Notes: generated from the sequence alone by a model not told the origin. Counted from the stretch's first letter, positions 43,956-55,078 are shown. The stretch is DNA of 64,000 bases from Phytophthora hibernalis (GCA_012656075.1 JAAKBF010000214.1:434001-498000); one strand, 5' to 3'. Numbers and translations are program-made.

Positions 43956-44807
43956 TATTATATGCGTCTCACATTCTTGCCGTGCATTTGGATGACTTAT
44001 GGCTACTATCAGTGCCATCTTCAAATTACATCTCTCCATTCTCCACGCCGTCTTAGCCGAGTGAACGCACCTGTAAACACAAAAATGCGAAGTCCTGCAC
44101 GTCGATCGGAGGTGTACAAGATCAGGAAGGATATTCACCTGCGAGTGTTGTCGATTCACTGCGAAACGAATTTTGTTCAACGCCAGGAGGATTGCATTCT
44201 ACCGATGAGATGAAGTAGCGGTGTTCGAGTTCGAAACATCGACCGCAAAGACCTAACGTTCACAATTCAAATAATTTGAAAAATTATTTGAATTGTGAAC
44301 CGGCGTCAAACCAAATGATACTTATCAACCGAAGTACGAATCGCGATTTAGGTACACCACTCGCACGAGGGCCGTCTTGCGCTCATTTTGAGCCCTTGTC
44401 CACTTGAAAATGTTAAGAATTGGTGAAGTGGCACGCTCTGGAAAAAATATCTCCATTTTCATACCCCCAAAATGGCGGAACATTTTGTTGTCTGGTGGTC
44501 GTAATATCTTACATTTTTGTGAAAAGTGTATTATCGGAAAGCTCTTGTTAAAAGAAATCGAAATAGAGTAGTTTTACGCTTTGAAAGGGATAAAAAGACA
44601 ACAACAATTTAAAATTTTGGCTAGGTACGAAAAACAGGCGGTCAACTTTAAACTCGATTATCTCGATAACTCTAAATGATGGATAAGTATCATTTTGTTC
44701 GCCGCGTCGCAAATGTACTTCAAGTAGAGAACAAAGTGAGCCCATTCAATCGAAGTACCACAATATCTGTTACTTGCTAGCTATTGAGAAATTCATATCC
44801 GAGAGTA
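43956..44807. other. Intergenic, downstream of RSP3
   Basis: AT-rich. It contains the perfect palindrome at 44258-44300 and a short inverted pair AAATGATACTTATC (about 44312) / GATAAGTATCATTT (about 44680) that may mark another small repeat. No coding sequence supported. Confidence 0.35.
44258..44300. repeat. Perfect 19-bp hairpin palindrome
   Basis: GTTCACAATTCAAATAATT, a five-base spacer TGAAA, then the exact reverse complement. It could form a cruciform or be the core of a small inverted-repeat element. It is too AT-rich and isolated to call a terminator. Confidence 0.8.
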
Positions 44808-45923
44808 CTACCCGCTTGCAGCTCGAGAGCGAAGCGCATCAACTAGAATCGCGTCTAACAGTTTCCGTCCAGCGTCAAGTTGGTGTGCCTGAGTAGCGGC
44901 ACTTTCAAGAAGCCCCGGCAAGAAGTTTTGCTTTACATCCTTTGCTAGCGGGTCGAAGAAGTGGCCGCTCTCCACGAGAGTGTCGAGCACTTGGGCATGC
45001 AAACTGACCAGATATTGTTTGGCAGACGCCCTGGCCGCCACTTTCTCGTCCAGTTCGGCTTGAGCTGCAAGACGCGCCGTCTTCTCGTCCAGACGGCGCT
45101 GCTTCTCTGCAAAGCGGCGTTTTGCCTCTGCTTCGAGGCGCTGCACCTCTGCCAATTCGGCATTGCGGGCCTGCTCGAACAGCTCCTGGCGCTGACGTAT
45201 TTCGCGCAACTCGATCTCCTCCAGCAGCTCCAGCAACCCGAGCTCCAGAGTTTTACCTACCAGCACCTCCAGTATCGGCTCCACCTCCAAGTCAAGGTCG
45301 AACAGGTCGCCACCCTCAATCTGCGTGGATACGTCTACGCCTGACGGGGTAGGAATAAAAGTTACGGGCGCGTGCAAGTCTAAAAGAGCGTCAGTCTGTG
45401 TGTCTGCATCCACCTCTGGGTTGCTGTCCGTGAGCTCCTCCAGATAATTGTCTGTCTGCACGTCCATGTGGAACCTTCCTCCGATTGGTGGAGGTGTGAT
45501 CGGCCGCTGATGTTGTTGTTGTTGCTGCTGCTGCTGATGTTGCTGGTAGTGGGCCGCTCGAGTGGCGCCTTTGTTGAGCTTGCGGGCTTCTCCGCCTCCT
45601 CTTCCTGGGCTCTCGGGCGTTTCCTGTTGCACAGGACAAGGACAATTTCAGTGAGGAAGGATCCTACAGCAACAGATCGGTACGACGCACCTCTCGCATG
45701 ACGTAGGCGCTGCCTCGATGCACGCGCTTGTCGAACATGATGTTCTGCGAGCGATCCGCATTGCCATTAGCGTTGCCATTGCTGGATGGGGGCAACAGAC
45801 ATGGGGTGAGACTATTTTACAGCAGTCAGGACTGTTGTCAAGGGGGACACACGTGGACGCCTTGCTCCGCTTGGTGGCGACGGAGCGCGGTGCTGCTGCA
45901 AACTCGTAGCCGTTGGACTGCAT
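44808..45923 (-). CDS. RSP3: Radial spoke protein 3 (flagellar)
   Basis: A structural protein of the radial spoke in motile 9+2 axonemes, bridging spoke and outer doublet and anchoring PKA-type signalling; in an oomycete it serves zoospore flagella. Splicing gives about 325 residues. Key signatures: NIMFDKRVHRGSAY (exon 2), VQTDNYLEEL, ADTQTDALLD, FIPTPSGVDVSTQIEGGDLF, then ILEVLVGKTLELGLLELLEE and a Glu/Arg/Ala-rich helix RNAELAEVQRLEAEAKRR typical of the RSPH3 family. It starts MQSNGYEFAAAPRS at 45923. Two introns (45782-45852 and 45624-45690). A run of eight Gln lies near residue 85. No frame break seen; intact. Confidence 0.92.
45624..45690 (-). other. RSP3 intron 2 (67 bp)
   Basis: Minus-strand donor GTGCGT (45690), acceptor GCAACAG ending at 45624. 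Phase 0; joins VMRE to ETPESPGR. Confidence 0.8.
45782..45852 (-). other. RSP3 intron 1 (71 bp)
   Basis: Minus-strand donor AC|GTGTGT (45852), acceptor CCATCCAG ending at 45782. Joins KAS-T-NGNANGNADRSQN in one frame, producing the conserved family N-terminus; the intron contains an in-frame stop. Confidence 0.75.
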
Positions 45924-46559
45924 TTGTGGCGACTACGCCGACGCTTCGAGCTGCTCGTCCTCGATGTATTACGTCGTTTCGCGGCTAGCCGGCGACGTCT
46001 ACCGGTACCACCCGGGACACATGGCTTCACTGTGGGTAACTGATTTTAAATAGTACTATTGAAAGTAAATAGTAATTTTAAAATACTATTTTCAGTAAAT
46101 ATTAGCACTAAACTACTGATAAACAGTAACGATTTTCAGAATTCCGACGTAGGTGCAAATTAAAATGGTGGATAAATCGCAAATAAAGTTATATATACGA
46201 TAGCCTATAATTTTCAGTGGATTTGAGGCTGATTCGCGTCGATGAGAGTGCGGCGCAGGCCTTGAGTCGTCAGGTAATTCAAGAAAGAGTGGGGTTTTTG
46301 AAGATTTTGGATTATACCTACCGTTTCACCCATCCGCTCCTAAAAATTGCCAAATCGAGGGTTTTTAACAGCGCTGTACATGTACCTGACCTTACCGGTA
46401 ATACTGTACCAAACTGCTCAAGCTCCTCTTTGCGTCCGCCCACAAGAGCACCGGTATACCGATTACATATCGGTGACAACCAAAATGGCTTATTTGTACG
46501 GTCACACCGGCACCGGTTGTATACTGATACCATATCGGTGCCAACCACGACGATCACGG
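45924..46559. other. RSP3 upstream region and lyase relic flank
   Basis: Contains an AT-rich block at 46030-46130 with repeated TAGTA/TACTATT, and from about 46380 two imperfect copies of a CCGGT(A/T)TAC...ATATCGGTG(A/C)CAACCA motif. No gene supported; the long minus-strand open frame here is a shadow of the lyase relic. Confidence 0.35.
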
Positions 46560-46923
46560 GGCTGAACCCGCACCTCTCTGGGGCGGCGCCGCTATCTACA
46601 TCTAGGGCCTCAACGGTGGCAAGACGTCCCTGCAGCGCGTGTGGCTTGACCACGTCAAGGTCTCCGACGTCGGTCGCTAGATTACCGCCACCGGCTCGGC
46701 CAACGCCAAGAGCTTGGCTACCGGTAATTCTGAATTCGACGGTCGCACACAGTACTCGGCTACGTGCGGCGGCTACCGCTACTGGACCTTCCTCTTCCTG
46801 TCGGTCATGGGCCCGTCGGTTGGCGTCAACTCCATCGTCCACGCCGCCAACAACTACTGGTACAGCAGCACGGGCTTCCCGTACGTCGCCGTCGAGAACG
46901 GAAACGTGCTGCTGGAGGGCAAC
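46560..46923 (+). pseudogene. Pectin lyase relic, 5' part
   Basis: A fragment of a polysaccharide lyase family 1 enzyme (secreted pectin lyase attacking plant cell-wall pectin). Recognisable parallel beta-helix sequence: WGGAAIYI, GLNGGK, VWLDHVKVSDVGR, SEFDGRTQYSATCGGYRYWT, FLFL, SIVHAANNYWY, VENGNVLLEGN. Two in-frame TAG stops occur (about 46603 and 46678, the second in place of Gln or Glu), and the N-terminus is missing, so it is a pseudogene. It is cut after LLEGN by a Copia insertion; the continuation YFES begins at 51579. Confidence 0.8.
46919..46923 (+). repeat. Target-site duplication GCAAC (left)
   Basis: GCAAC directly before the 5' LTR is repeated directly after the 3' LTR at 51574-51578. 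Five bases is the usual Copia duplication. Confidence 0.9.
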
Positions 46924-47152
46924 TGTGACGAGGTCGTGTTTCTGTCTCCCGAGTGGAAGACTATACGGTGCCGTTCTGCAAGTTGTATACACCCGTTAGT
47001 GTATAGCGTATAGTTCCAGGCGAACGAAAGGGGTTGTCACCTACGAGGTTTTCTCCTCCTTAATCCCAATTCTGCTCCGTGAGAAACACTCGTGCCTTCT
47101 TCGGTCTTGTGATCTCTGTCTACTATCGCTGCTCAACCTGCGCATTGTGCCA
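46924..47152 (+). repeat. 5' LTR of the Copia element
   Basis: TGTGACGAGGTCGTG to CGCATTGTGCCA. Followed directly by GGCTATGAGCCCAA, a likely primer-binding site of the internal-tRNA type used by many Copia elements. Confidence 0.92.
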
Positions 47153-47167
47153 GGCTATGAGCCCAAT

Positions 47168-48432
47168 ATGTCCGGATCCAGTGCAGCGTCGAGTGCCCCA
47201 GTCGTACCGACCAGTGGATCTTTGCAAGGTTACGTGGCAGTTAACGTGCCTCCCATGAACGTGAGTTCGAGTGCTGTTGCTGGAGCTGTGGGCAGCTCAG
47301 CAGCTAGCAACGTAAGTGCAGCCGGTACCGCAAGTGCTGGTGCTAGCGCTAGTGTGACAAGTGGAGTGAGTGCAGGATCGAGTGGTGCAGCGAGTGGAGG
47401 GTTCACCTTTCATGGGCTTATGGGAAGCCATGGGTTGGCTGGGACTCCTTCGACACTGATGAGCATGCCGATGCCTACGACTTCGATGTGGCCTGCTCCG
47501 CCATCGTTTGGGATGATGCCTACACAGTTAATGGCTCCTCCGCAGCAGTACTCAGGCAACTGGTGTGGAATGAAGATGAATAACAAACCACCGGTGATGC
47601 AAAGAAGCTTCGATTTGTATGCAGAAGAATTGAAGACGTACTTGGAGAATATGGAGCTCTGGAGTGTTGTTGAGAATGCGGCAGCCGTTCGAGCGACTGT
47701 GGGTGATGCACAGTTTTTAAGATGAATAATTTGGTTCGCGGTGCAATTCTTCGTGGTGTTCCGAAAGTGGATGCTGAGCTTATTTGTCACGAGCAGAATG
47801 CACAGGATATGTGGACGGCTTTCGTTGACAAGCAAACTAAACGAGAATACGCGAATTACATCTTCGCTCGACAAAGGTTGGTGGCAAACGCATATACTCT
47901 GGATCGTAGCATGGACGATTGGTTGCGAGAAATGCAGCTCTTACGCCAGGAGCTAGCTCACTACAAGAGAGGTGTTTCCGACGAGGAATTCGCAGAAATT
48001 ATCTGAGGAAATGTGGTGCAGACACATCGTGACGTTGTTCGTCAATTCTCAAGACATTATGACCCGGGGTACAAGAGCACAACACCTTCAGTCACTCAAG
48101 TGATGAATGCTCTTCGCGCCGAGTCGGAACTTGACGCAAGAAGTGGGGAACCACAAGACCAGAATATTTCTTCCGCGCAAGCTGGCAAGAATCAAAGTAA
48201 ACAGCAAGGTCAGCAACAGGGCAAAAGAAAAAAGCGTGGCCGGGGTAGATTTAAGGCCAGGGGTAACCAGAAAACCCGGAATAACGGTGGAACCGGAGGT
48301 ACCCAAGGTGGTAAGAATAATGACAAAGAAGACGCTGGAATTGTCACGAAACTAGTCATATTCAGGCGAAGTGTCCGTATCCGAAACGCAATGATGATGA
48401 ATCCGATTCACAAGTTCCAGAACGCAGAATAA
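47168..48432 (+). pseudogene. Copia gag
   Basis: Starts MSGSSAASSAPVVPTSGSLQ with a Ser/Ala/Gly/Met-rich head. The capsid-like part follows (SFDLYAEELKTYLENMELWS, then after a frame change at the T run near 47717 MNNLVRGAILRG, CHEQNAQDMWTAF). A TGA at about 48004 interrupts it, then a Gln/Lys/Arg/Gly-rich nucleocapsid (GQQQGKRKKRGRGRFKARG) and a zinc knuckle in another frame (WNCHETSHIQAKC) in which the first Cys is replaced by Arg. Confidence 0.75.
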
Positions 48433-48487
48433 GTCGAATTCTAGAGCAAGTGGTGGTAGAAATTGCAGTAACCAGAGACAGATTGAG

Positions 48488-50478
48488 ATGCTTTCTCGCG
48501 GAGACTATGGTTCGAAGTCAGTAACTACGCAGAACTCGATGAATACCAAAGTGGAGTGGGTTCTTGATTCTGCTAGTGATTGTCATGTGTGCATACACAG
48601 AGACTTGCTTTCCAATGCGCGCCAAGATAATGGCCCATTGATATTTGATTGGGAAGGCAAGCCTTCACAGAACAGAGGCGTGGTTGGTGAGGTGGAAATT
48701 CGAGTGAAGAATGAACATCAACCTGATGTGGCGACATCACTCTGTCTCTGCAATGTGTTACATACTCCAAGCGGAACCAACAATTTGCTCAGCCTTGACA
48801 AGTTGGAACAAGATGGTTGGCAATTCGTCAAGCCCGATAATCAAACGTGTGCATGGCTTCGCAAGGGAAGTCAGTTGCTCAAATTGGTTAAGTCTCGTGG
48901 TCGTTATCGATTACAGTCCATGGTCATCTCGAAGCCAACGGTTGAAGTAATGACCCGCGAAAGTGGGCAAGCACTTTTGCTGTGGCACGCTTGCTTGGAC
49001 ACTTGCATTTCGGAGCCCTGCAAGAAATGGCAAGGAAGGAGAGTGTAAAGGGAATGGATTTACCTGGTAGTGTGGGCGTACCTTTGAATCGATGTTGGAC
49101 GTGCGTGCAATCGCGAATGAAGCGGATGTCGTACAAGAAGGTGAAGACTTCGAGGTCGAAGCGGCCCTACCAGAAACTCATGTCAGACATGTGCCACGTG
49201 GGTGAGTTAACTTATAATGGCTACAAGCACTTCCAGCTTGTGCAAGATGAAGCAATACGCTACGTATGGGGATTTCTTCTGTAGAGAAAGGAGCAATCTG
49301 ATGACGTGGTGATCAATCACATCTCGTGGCTACTCGCACAAGGACACAAGATTGAAGTGATCGGGTCCGACCAAGGGCGTGAGCTGATAAATAACAACCT
49401 GAAGTCATTTTTGAGAGCTCGAGGTATCTCCTGGATAACGACTAATGCATACAGCCCCGAAGAAAACGGGTTGGTAGAGCACATGCATGGGGTAGTGCTG
49501 TCCCGTGTAAGAAGCTTGTTGACAACGGTGGACATGCCGAACCTGTTATGGGGAGAGGCGTTTGCATTTGCAATTGAGGTGCTGAATATTAGTCCGAGCA
49601 ATGCACTGGCGGGAGAAACTCCTTACACACGACGCTTTGGAGAGCGACCGGACCTCTCTACGTTGCGAACGTGGGGATGTTTGGCATTTGCGTTTACGCA
49701 GAAAGTGTTGCGGAAAAGTAAGCTGGAGAATCCTGGGAAGTCGTGCATCTTTCTTGGCTATGCGAAGAACTCGATTAGCTATCGGGTACTGGATTTGCAT
49801 ACAGGCAACATTCAAGAGTTGAGGACGGTCGAGTTCGCGGAAAACTGGACGGTAGAGCGCAGCTATGTGGAAAAGCTCTTGCTCAATCGATTTTCACGCG
49901 GTAAATGCAAGCTCCCGTCGAAGATACCATACGTTCGTTTGGATGATTTGACTTCTGTTGGAGCAACGATGTCTTTCGGAATACCAGCAGAGGCAGAACC
50001 AAGAGAGAAGCGACTATGCAGAGAAGATCTTCGAGATCATCACTCAAGAACTGTAGTTGATGCGCCGACAACTGGGTGCGACCCGGAGTTGGTCAGCACG
50101 CCTAAGGGAGAATTGTTGAGCGTGAATCCGTCGAGGTCAGCAGAGGCTGAGGCTCGATCGTCGCGTGCTCGCGGGCTACGGGATTGGACTCCTGTGCGTG
50201 ATCGTCGAGAGACTGATGGAGGAGGCGGTACTGATGGTGGCATGAACCTGTCTAACCACAGTAGTTCTGCACCGAGTGAGGGTAGTGGAGATCTGTCTAA
50301 CCGCAGAGGCTATATGCCTTCAAGCCCGCTAGCTCTCAGGGATCCAGATGGTGATCGCATGGAGTTGACTGACAGTGACGTTGATAATGAAGACACTGCA
50401 ATAGGAAGTGGTGAATCGATGCAAGATATTTCTCGCTTCGTCGGGGGAGATAGAGTCCGATGCAGAAGCAGAGAATAA
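48488..50478 (+). pseudogene. Copia protease and integrase
   Basis: Protease WVLDSASDCHVC (catalytic Asp), then a GAG-pre-integrase region (LLWHA, frame change, LGHLHFGALQEM-like) and a zinc finger end (CWTCVQSRMKR). An in-frame TAG at about 49282 follows, then the integrase core VIGSDQGRELINN (Asp), ENGLVEHMHGVV (Glu) and the C-terminal TWGCLAFAF, CIFLGYAKNSISYRV. The first core Asp lies in the degraded part (KLMSDMCHVG). A Ser/Asp-rich linker leads to RT. Confidence 0.8.
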
Positions 50479-51309
50479 TCCAAGTGCATCGTTTCGAAGG
50501 TCAGCTCGTGTTCAGCAGCAAAATGTGAGGTTGCGCGACGACGAGGTTGACATTCCAGCAAGTCTTGTCATCCAGTCGGTGAATGAGCTGCTGGAATCGA
50601 CATCTGTGGAGGAAGCTTTGAACGCTCCTGACGCAAAAGAATGGATAGCTGCTCTTGAGACAGAGTACAAGGAGCGGTTGAGAAATCATGTCTGGGAGTT
50701 AGTGGATCGGCCAGGGTTCTGAAGAACAAGTGGGTCTTCGTGCGAAAACGAAACGCGCAAGGTGAAGTGTGCAGGTATCGCACGCGGATCACCATCAAAG
50801 GTTGCCAACAGGAGTTTGGTATAAACTTTTGGGAGACGTACGCTCCTGTTGCGAAGGCTGAGTCCGTAAGATTTATCCTCCTCCTGGCTTTGTATCGTGA
50901 GAACAGTGGGAGAGAACCAAATATTTGTAACTGTTTACGTGGACGATCTTTTGAATGTTGGCTCAGAAGCCGACATTCAAAAACTGCAAAGAACTTGGAT
51001 TTCGTCGCAAGAAGTCGATTTTGTATGATGATAATCAAGCGGCGATTGCGGTTATCAAAGCAAACACGGAGATTACAAGGTGAAAAGTATTATCTCAAGT
51101 ACCATAAGATCCGTGACTACTATGAGAACGGCGCGTTTGCTTTGGAGTACTGCCCATCTGAAAATATGTTGGCAGATATTTTGACCAAGCCTCTTGGCCC
51201 CACGCTGTTCAAACGATTGCGGCATCTTTTGAACATTGAACCGGTGGTTAATGATGCTACAAAGGTGACTGGCAAGCGTGTGAGGACTAACGAGGAAGAC
51301 CAAGTCTAA
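50479..51309 (+). pseudogene. Copia RT/RNase H with internal deletion
   Basis: RT begins (EALNAPDAKEWIAALETEYK, TRITIKGCQQEFGINFWETY, AKAESVRFILLLAL) and then jumps to the active-site box region (TVYVDDLLNVGSEAD, about 50930-50960) and straight on to the RNase H end (YDDNQAAIAVIKAN, EKYYLKYHKIRDYYENGAFA, ENMLADILTKPLG). Most of the RT palm and thumb is missing, and the pieces lie in three frames. Confidence 0.8.
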
Positions 51310-51344
51310 CTGCAACAATGGACACCAGTATCACGAAGTGGGAG

Positions 51345-51573
51345 TGTGACGAGGTCGTGTTTCTGTCTCCCGAGTGGAAGACTATACGGTGCCGTTCTGC
51401 AAGTTGTATACACCCGTTAGTGTATAGCGTATAGTCCCAGGCTAACGAAAGGGGTTGTCACCTACGAGGTTTTCTCCTCCTTAATCCCAATTCTGCTCCG
51501 TGGGAAACACTCGTGCCTTCTTCGGTCTTGTGATCTCTGTCTACTATCGCTGCTCAACCTGCGCATTGTGCCA
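51345..51573 (+). repeat. 3' LTR of the Copia element
   Basis: Copy of 46924-47152, preceded by the purine tract GAAGTGGGAG (polypurine tract) and followed by GCAAC. Confidence 0.92.
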
Positions 51574-52016
51574 GCAACTACTTCGAGTCCACGGCTATCC
51601 CCAACAAACATGACGCCGAGGCGGTCGGCGCCATCATCGTGCCGTCGGCGTCGACGGTGTGGGTGCGCTGTCCTCCAAATAAGCAGTCGCCTCGACGGCG
51701 ACGTCGGACGGGAGGCCGTGCTGGTGGAGGGCAACTACTTCGAGTCCACGGCTATCCCCAACAAACATGACGCCGAGGCGGTCGGCGCCATCATCGTGCC
51801 GTCGGCGTCGACGGTGTGGGTGCGCTGTCCTCCAAATAAGCAGTCGCCTCGACGGCGACGTCGGACGGGAGGCCGTGCTGGTGGAGGGCAACTACTTCGA
51901 GTCCACGGCTATCCCCAACAAACACGACGCCGAGGCGGTCGGCGCTATCATCGTGCCGTCGGCGTCGAGTGTGGGTGCGCTGTCCTCCAAATAAGCAGTC
52001 GCCTCGACGGTGACTA
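51574..52016 (+). repeat. 157-bp tandem repeat of the lyase 3' end, about 2.8 copies
   Basis: GCAACTACTTCGAGTCC recurs at 51574, 51731 and 51888, spacing 157 bases each. Each unit encodes the lyase segment (EGN)YFESTAIPNKHDAEAVGA and IIVPSAS. Because 157 is not a multiple of three the reading frame changes between copies. This is the continuation of the pectin lyase relic. The last copy is closest to the original end (SASSVGALSSK, TAA). Confidence 0.85.
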
Positions 52017-52463
52017 AACCCGCGTGGCGTGCCGTTGGCTATCGGTTTGAAGGTAGCATGGTGTCTGCGAAGAACGACCGCTCGCGCTCCTTTGTAAAAA
52101 AATGATATCCCAGTCTACACGAACCCCTGGTTATAGAGTCGTATTTAGCAAGATACTAGTAGAGGATGTTAGCAAACTATCTCAGTCTTCGCGAAGCCCT
52201 AGTACAGGAAGGCTTAAATGGTGTGTTACGTTATTGAATTTCACGCGCCCGGGCTAGAATGTGGCGCGTTACGTTCGATAAGAAGGGGTGCGACGCACCT
52301 CGTCAGGGCATGGGAAAAATAATATAATATCAATATTACGGATATTATACTGACGGAATAACTTATTATTGCTTTTAGCGCATTGAAAGTGTAATAAAAA
52401 ATGTACAGAATAGTATTGCATTTTTACTTTCTCCAACCGTTTGGCTCTAGCTGCGGAGTGTAA
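52017..52463. other. Intergenic, no gene recognised
   Basis: Mixed composition turning AT-rich around 52300-52430. No coding sequence, RNA or repeat end could be supported before the LINE target duplication at 52464. Confidence 0.35.
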
Positions 52464-52479
52464 CCTTTTCTGCTCTGGT
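52464..52479 (+). repeat. LINE target-site duplication (left)
   Basis: CCTTTTCTGCTCTGGT, identical to 55082-55097; the two copies bracket the LINE exactly. Confidence 0.85.
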
Positions 52480-52619
52480 TTTGAGCTCAGGTACATTTAT
52501 GTCATTTAGCTCTACCTAACGCCACCTAATACCCGCGCTTAAGTGCTGCCCTTATCACAGCACAGCGTTGTTGTAGTCTCTTTAGCGCGTAGCGCGGAGG
52601 AGACTACGCACCCAACAGG

Positions 52620-53117
52620 TTACACCGTGGATGCGGCCAGCTGTGTAGGTCCAGCCTCCGGCCAGTCAGATAACCAGTTCGCCACATCCTCAGTAGCTTT
52701 CGCGCGGACTGCCGCCCAGCGCTCTCCGTCACCAGGACGTTCTAGCGCGTTCCATTCCATTATTTTCCGTGTCGTTCTTGCCATGTGCACCAAAGCACGG
52801 GCCGTGACATTGTATTCTCTCTGTAGCGATCTCCAGGTGAGCACAACATCTGCGTCCGTCATCCGCCGCGTTTTCCAATACGGTCCCTGCAACTGCTTCG
52901 CACGCGGTGGTCGGCGCGTAGCGTGTTGTCTGATAGAGATGTCATTGTCGCCCGCAACATGCACATTCGCCCAGCCATGTTTACGGCATTCCTTGAGCCC
53001 CTTTAGGAGCCCAAAGTGGACTGCCGGTGTCGCATTCACTTTGCCGCCCTCTAAGTGGAGTCTACTCATGTACAGCACTTTGATCCGCGCCGTGTCTGGG
53101 TTGGCCTCTGCAATCAT
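52620..53117 (-). pseudogene. LINE RNase H domain
   Basis: RNase H fold with GLLKGLKECRKHGWANVHVA (Glu-containing helix) and GDNDISIRQHATRR (Asp), plus VLTWRSLQREYNVTARALVH toward the last acidic position. The first catalytic Asp lies in the preceding frame (near 53120). RNase H is seen in only some LINE clades. Confidence 0.65.
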
Positions 53118-54118
53118 CGTGCTCCCACCTCCGTGTTTGTGTGCCCAGGAGCATCACCGCAGTAGTAGAGGAACATTTGTCGGTGCGTTGCGCTGCCCGT
53201 ACCCTGAGGGCCCCCTTCACCGTGCGAAGAGTCCTCCGAATCAGCCGGTACATCATGGTCCTGGTGTTAGTGTCCTCGATCGACGGCAGCGCATGGATCA
53301 CAGTATCATATCCAGCCCGGAGGCGAGCGGTTAGTCCCGCTGTGTGGTGCTGCTCTGACGTGTCATTGAGACGGTGGAAGAAAGACACTCTCCACCGCCA
53401 AAAACTGAGGAGGTATAGTGCCGCTCCCAACAGCCAGCACCCCTCCACCACCTTGTCAACCGAGTCCCCAAGAGATGCAATCGTGTCATCGGCCAGGTCA
53501 GCGATGAGCTGTCCGAGCTCCCCATTGGGACACTCGGTAGTGCCGGAAGCTCTAATGAGAAGATGGTCACTTCGGTCGACACACAAGGCGCGCCGGCCGC
53601 CTGCCAGCTCCTCACGAAGATGCTCCGCAATTGGGCCGCGGCTGGATATGTCCAGAAGACATGGTACAGGTCCACCCGACGCGTCCGAATGCACGTGTCG
53701 TGTGGGCAGCCCAGGCCGGCCGAAACCGGATTGAAGAGCGATAATGCATGATGCTTGATTCGGAGCAGCAACTGTTCCCCCACGGGTTCAGTCCAACGAT
53801 TCTTCTAATGCTGCCCCATGTGACACGGTCCAGGCCTTTGGCCGCCGTTTTGCTCGCTCCCTCCAACGGGCAGTCGCCTTGTCCACTTTCCTCACTGCCT
53901 TCCGTTGCGCCCGAGCCGCCAGTCGTTTCTTGTATTCCTTCTTGCCAATACTCCATCGCCGCTTTCCTATCCACAAACACACCAATCTAGATGCGGAAGC
54001 ACCCAGTCGATCTTCGTTGTGGGTCCAACCTCTGCACGGATGTGAGACGACTGGGACCCTGTTGACTGGTATTTGCAGGCCCCACGTCATCCTGGCACAG
54101 CAACCCTCCCGGTAGGAC

Positions 54119-55078
54119 TCAGAAGAGTGGTAGCGGCCCCGTGGGGTTTGTGACCTCGTAGCGAACCGCCCCGCTGTGTGCTCCACGTTCAAGAAGTGCT
54201 GGAAAATTCAGCACCAGTAGAACCTTGAATTGGCCGACTTGGCGCCGGACCCCAGACGTGAACCTAGCGCAAAGAACCGTCACTACTAGATTGTTCGATG
54301 CCGACCAGGTCCGGTGGACGACGTCTTTCAAAAGGACCCCTGGTGGCACAGCGCTCGGTAGTGCGTGTTTGGGTTGACAAAGGATCCGGTCTCGCTTACC
54401 AGGCGGAGGCTGGCGATGACCACGTAGGGTAGCCATTCGCCAAAAAGGCCCCGTAATGAGATCTTTCAGCAGCCATGTAGGCCATACTGATAGCCCTCTA
54501 AGATGCTGCAGTTCCATTGTCAGCCGCCGTCCGCACCACAATGTCGCGATGGATCCGTTGAAATACATTAGTGCAGCAAGCGCCGTCACCATGGCCGTTT
54601 TGTTTGGCACCAGACTGATCTCCCCATGAGCTGCGTATACTGTCGTCATCAAATTGCCGATGCGCATGCTCCTCATCTTTGGAACTTGTTGACTTGGCGA
54701 GATGTATAGTGGTCCAGCAAAAAGCTCTGTGTTGGAGCTGGCGAAGATGTCACCAACCACTCCCAGACCTGGTGTGGCTGTTAGAGCCCATCTGTTGGCT
54801 GAAGACACAGCCATTGCCTGCAGCTCCAACTTAAGATCCGGCAGTGTTAGCCCTCCCGAAGGCCGAGGCAGTTGTGCGACTTGGTGGTTGAGCCAGGCAC
54901 GACCGTCCATCCTGTCCGTGCTGAAGCGAGCATACCACACGAAATGTTTAATCATGCGTTGGAAGCGCGTGACTATCTTCGTCGTCGGCCAGCAGTGGCG
55001 AGCAATATAGAGTAACTTCGGGATTATGATCGCCGGCGCTAGCACACATCGCTGTTCCACTGTCATAGTCTTCTGCAT
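54119..55078 (-). pseudogene. LINE reverse transcriptase, C-terminal part
   Basis: Thumb and connection region only: CVLAPAIIIPKLLYIARHCW, RFQRMIKHFVWYARFSTD, WLNHQVAQLPRPSGGLTLPD. The palm with the catalytic Asp residues is not in the copy. It begins right at the target duplication. Confidence 0.75.

Larger units (their letters stand above)
46924..51573 (+). mobile_element. Young but defective Ty1/Copia retrotransposon
   Basis: 4,650 bp with 229-bp LTRs, TG...CA ends and a 5-bp target duplication. The two LTRs differ at only about three positions by eye, so insertion is recent. The internal region carries gag, protease, pre-integrase/integrase and RNase H but RT is mostly deleted and several in-frame stops are present, so it cannot encode its own RT and was presumably mobilised in trans. 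It sits inside a pectin lyase relic. Confidence 0.92.

Noticed and set aside
46318..46992. 224-codon minus-strand open frame
   Set aside because: Antisense of the pectin lyase relic; no domain and no start context.
52543..53734. Plus-strand open frames of 200-260 codons
   Set aside because: Shadows of the LINE RNase H and zinc-finger region on the minus strand.
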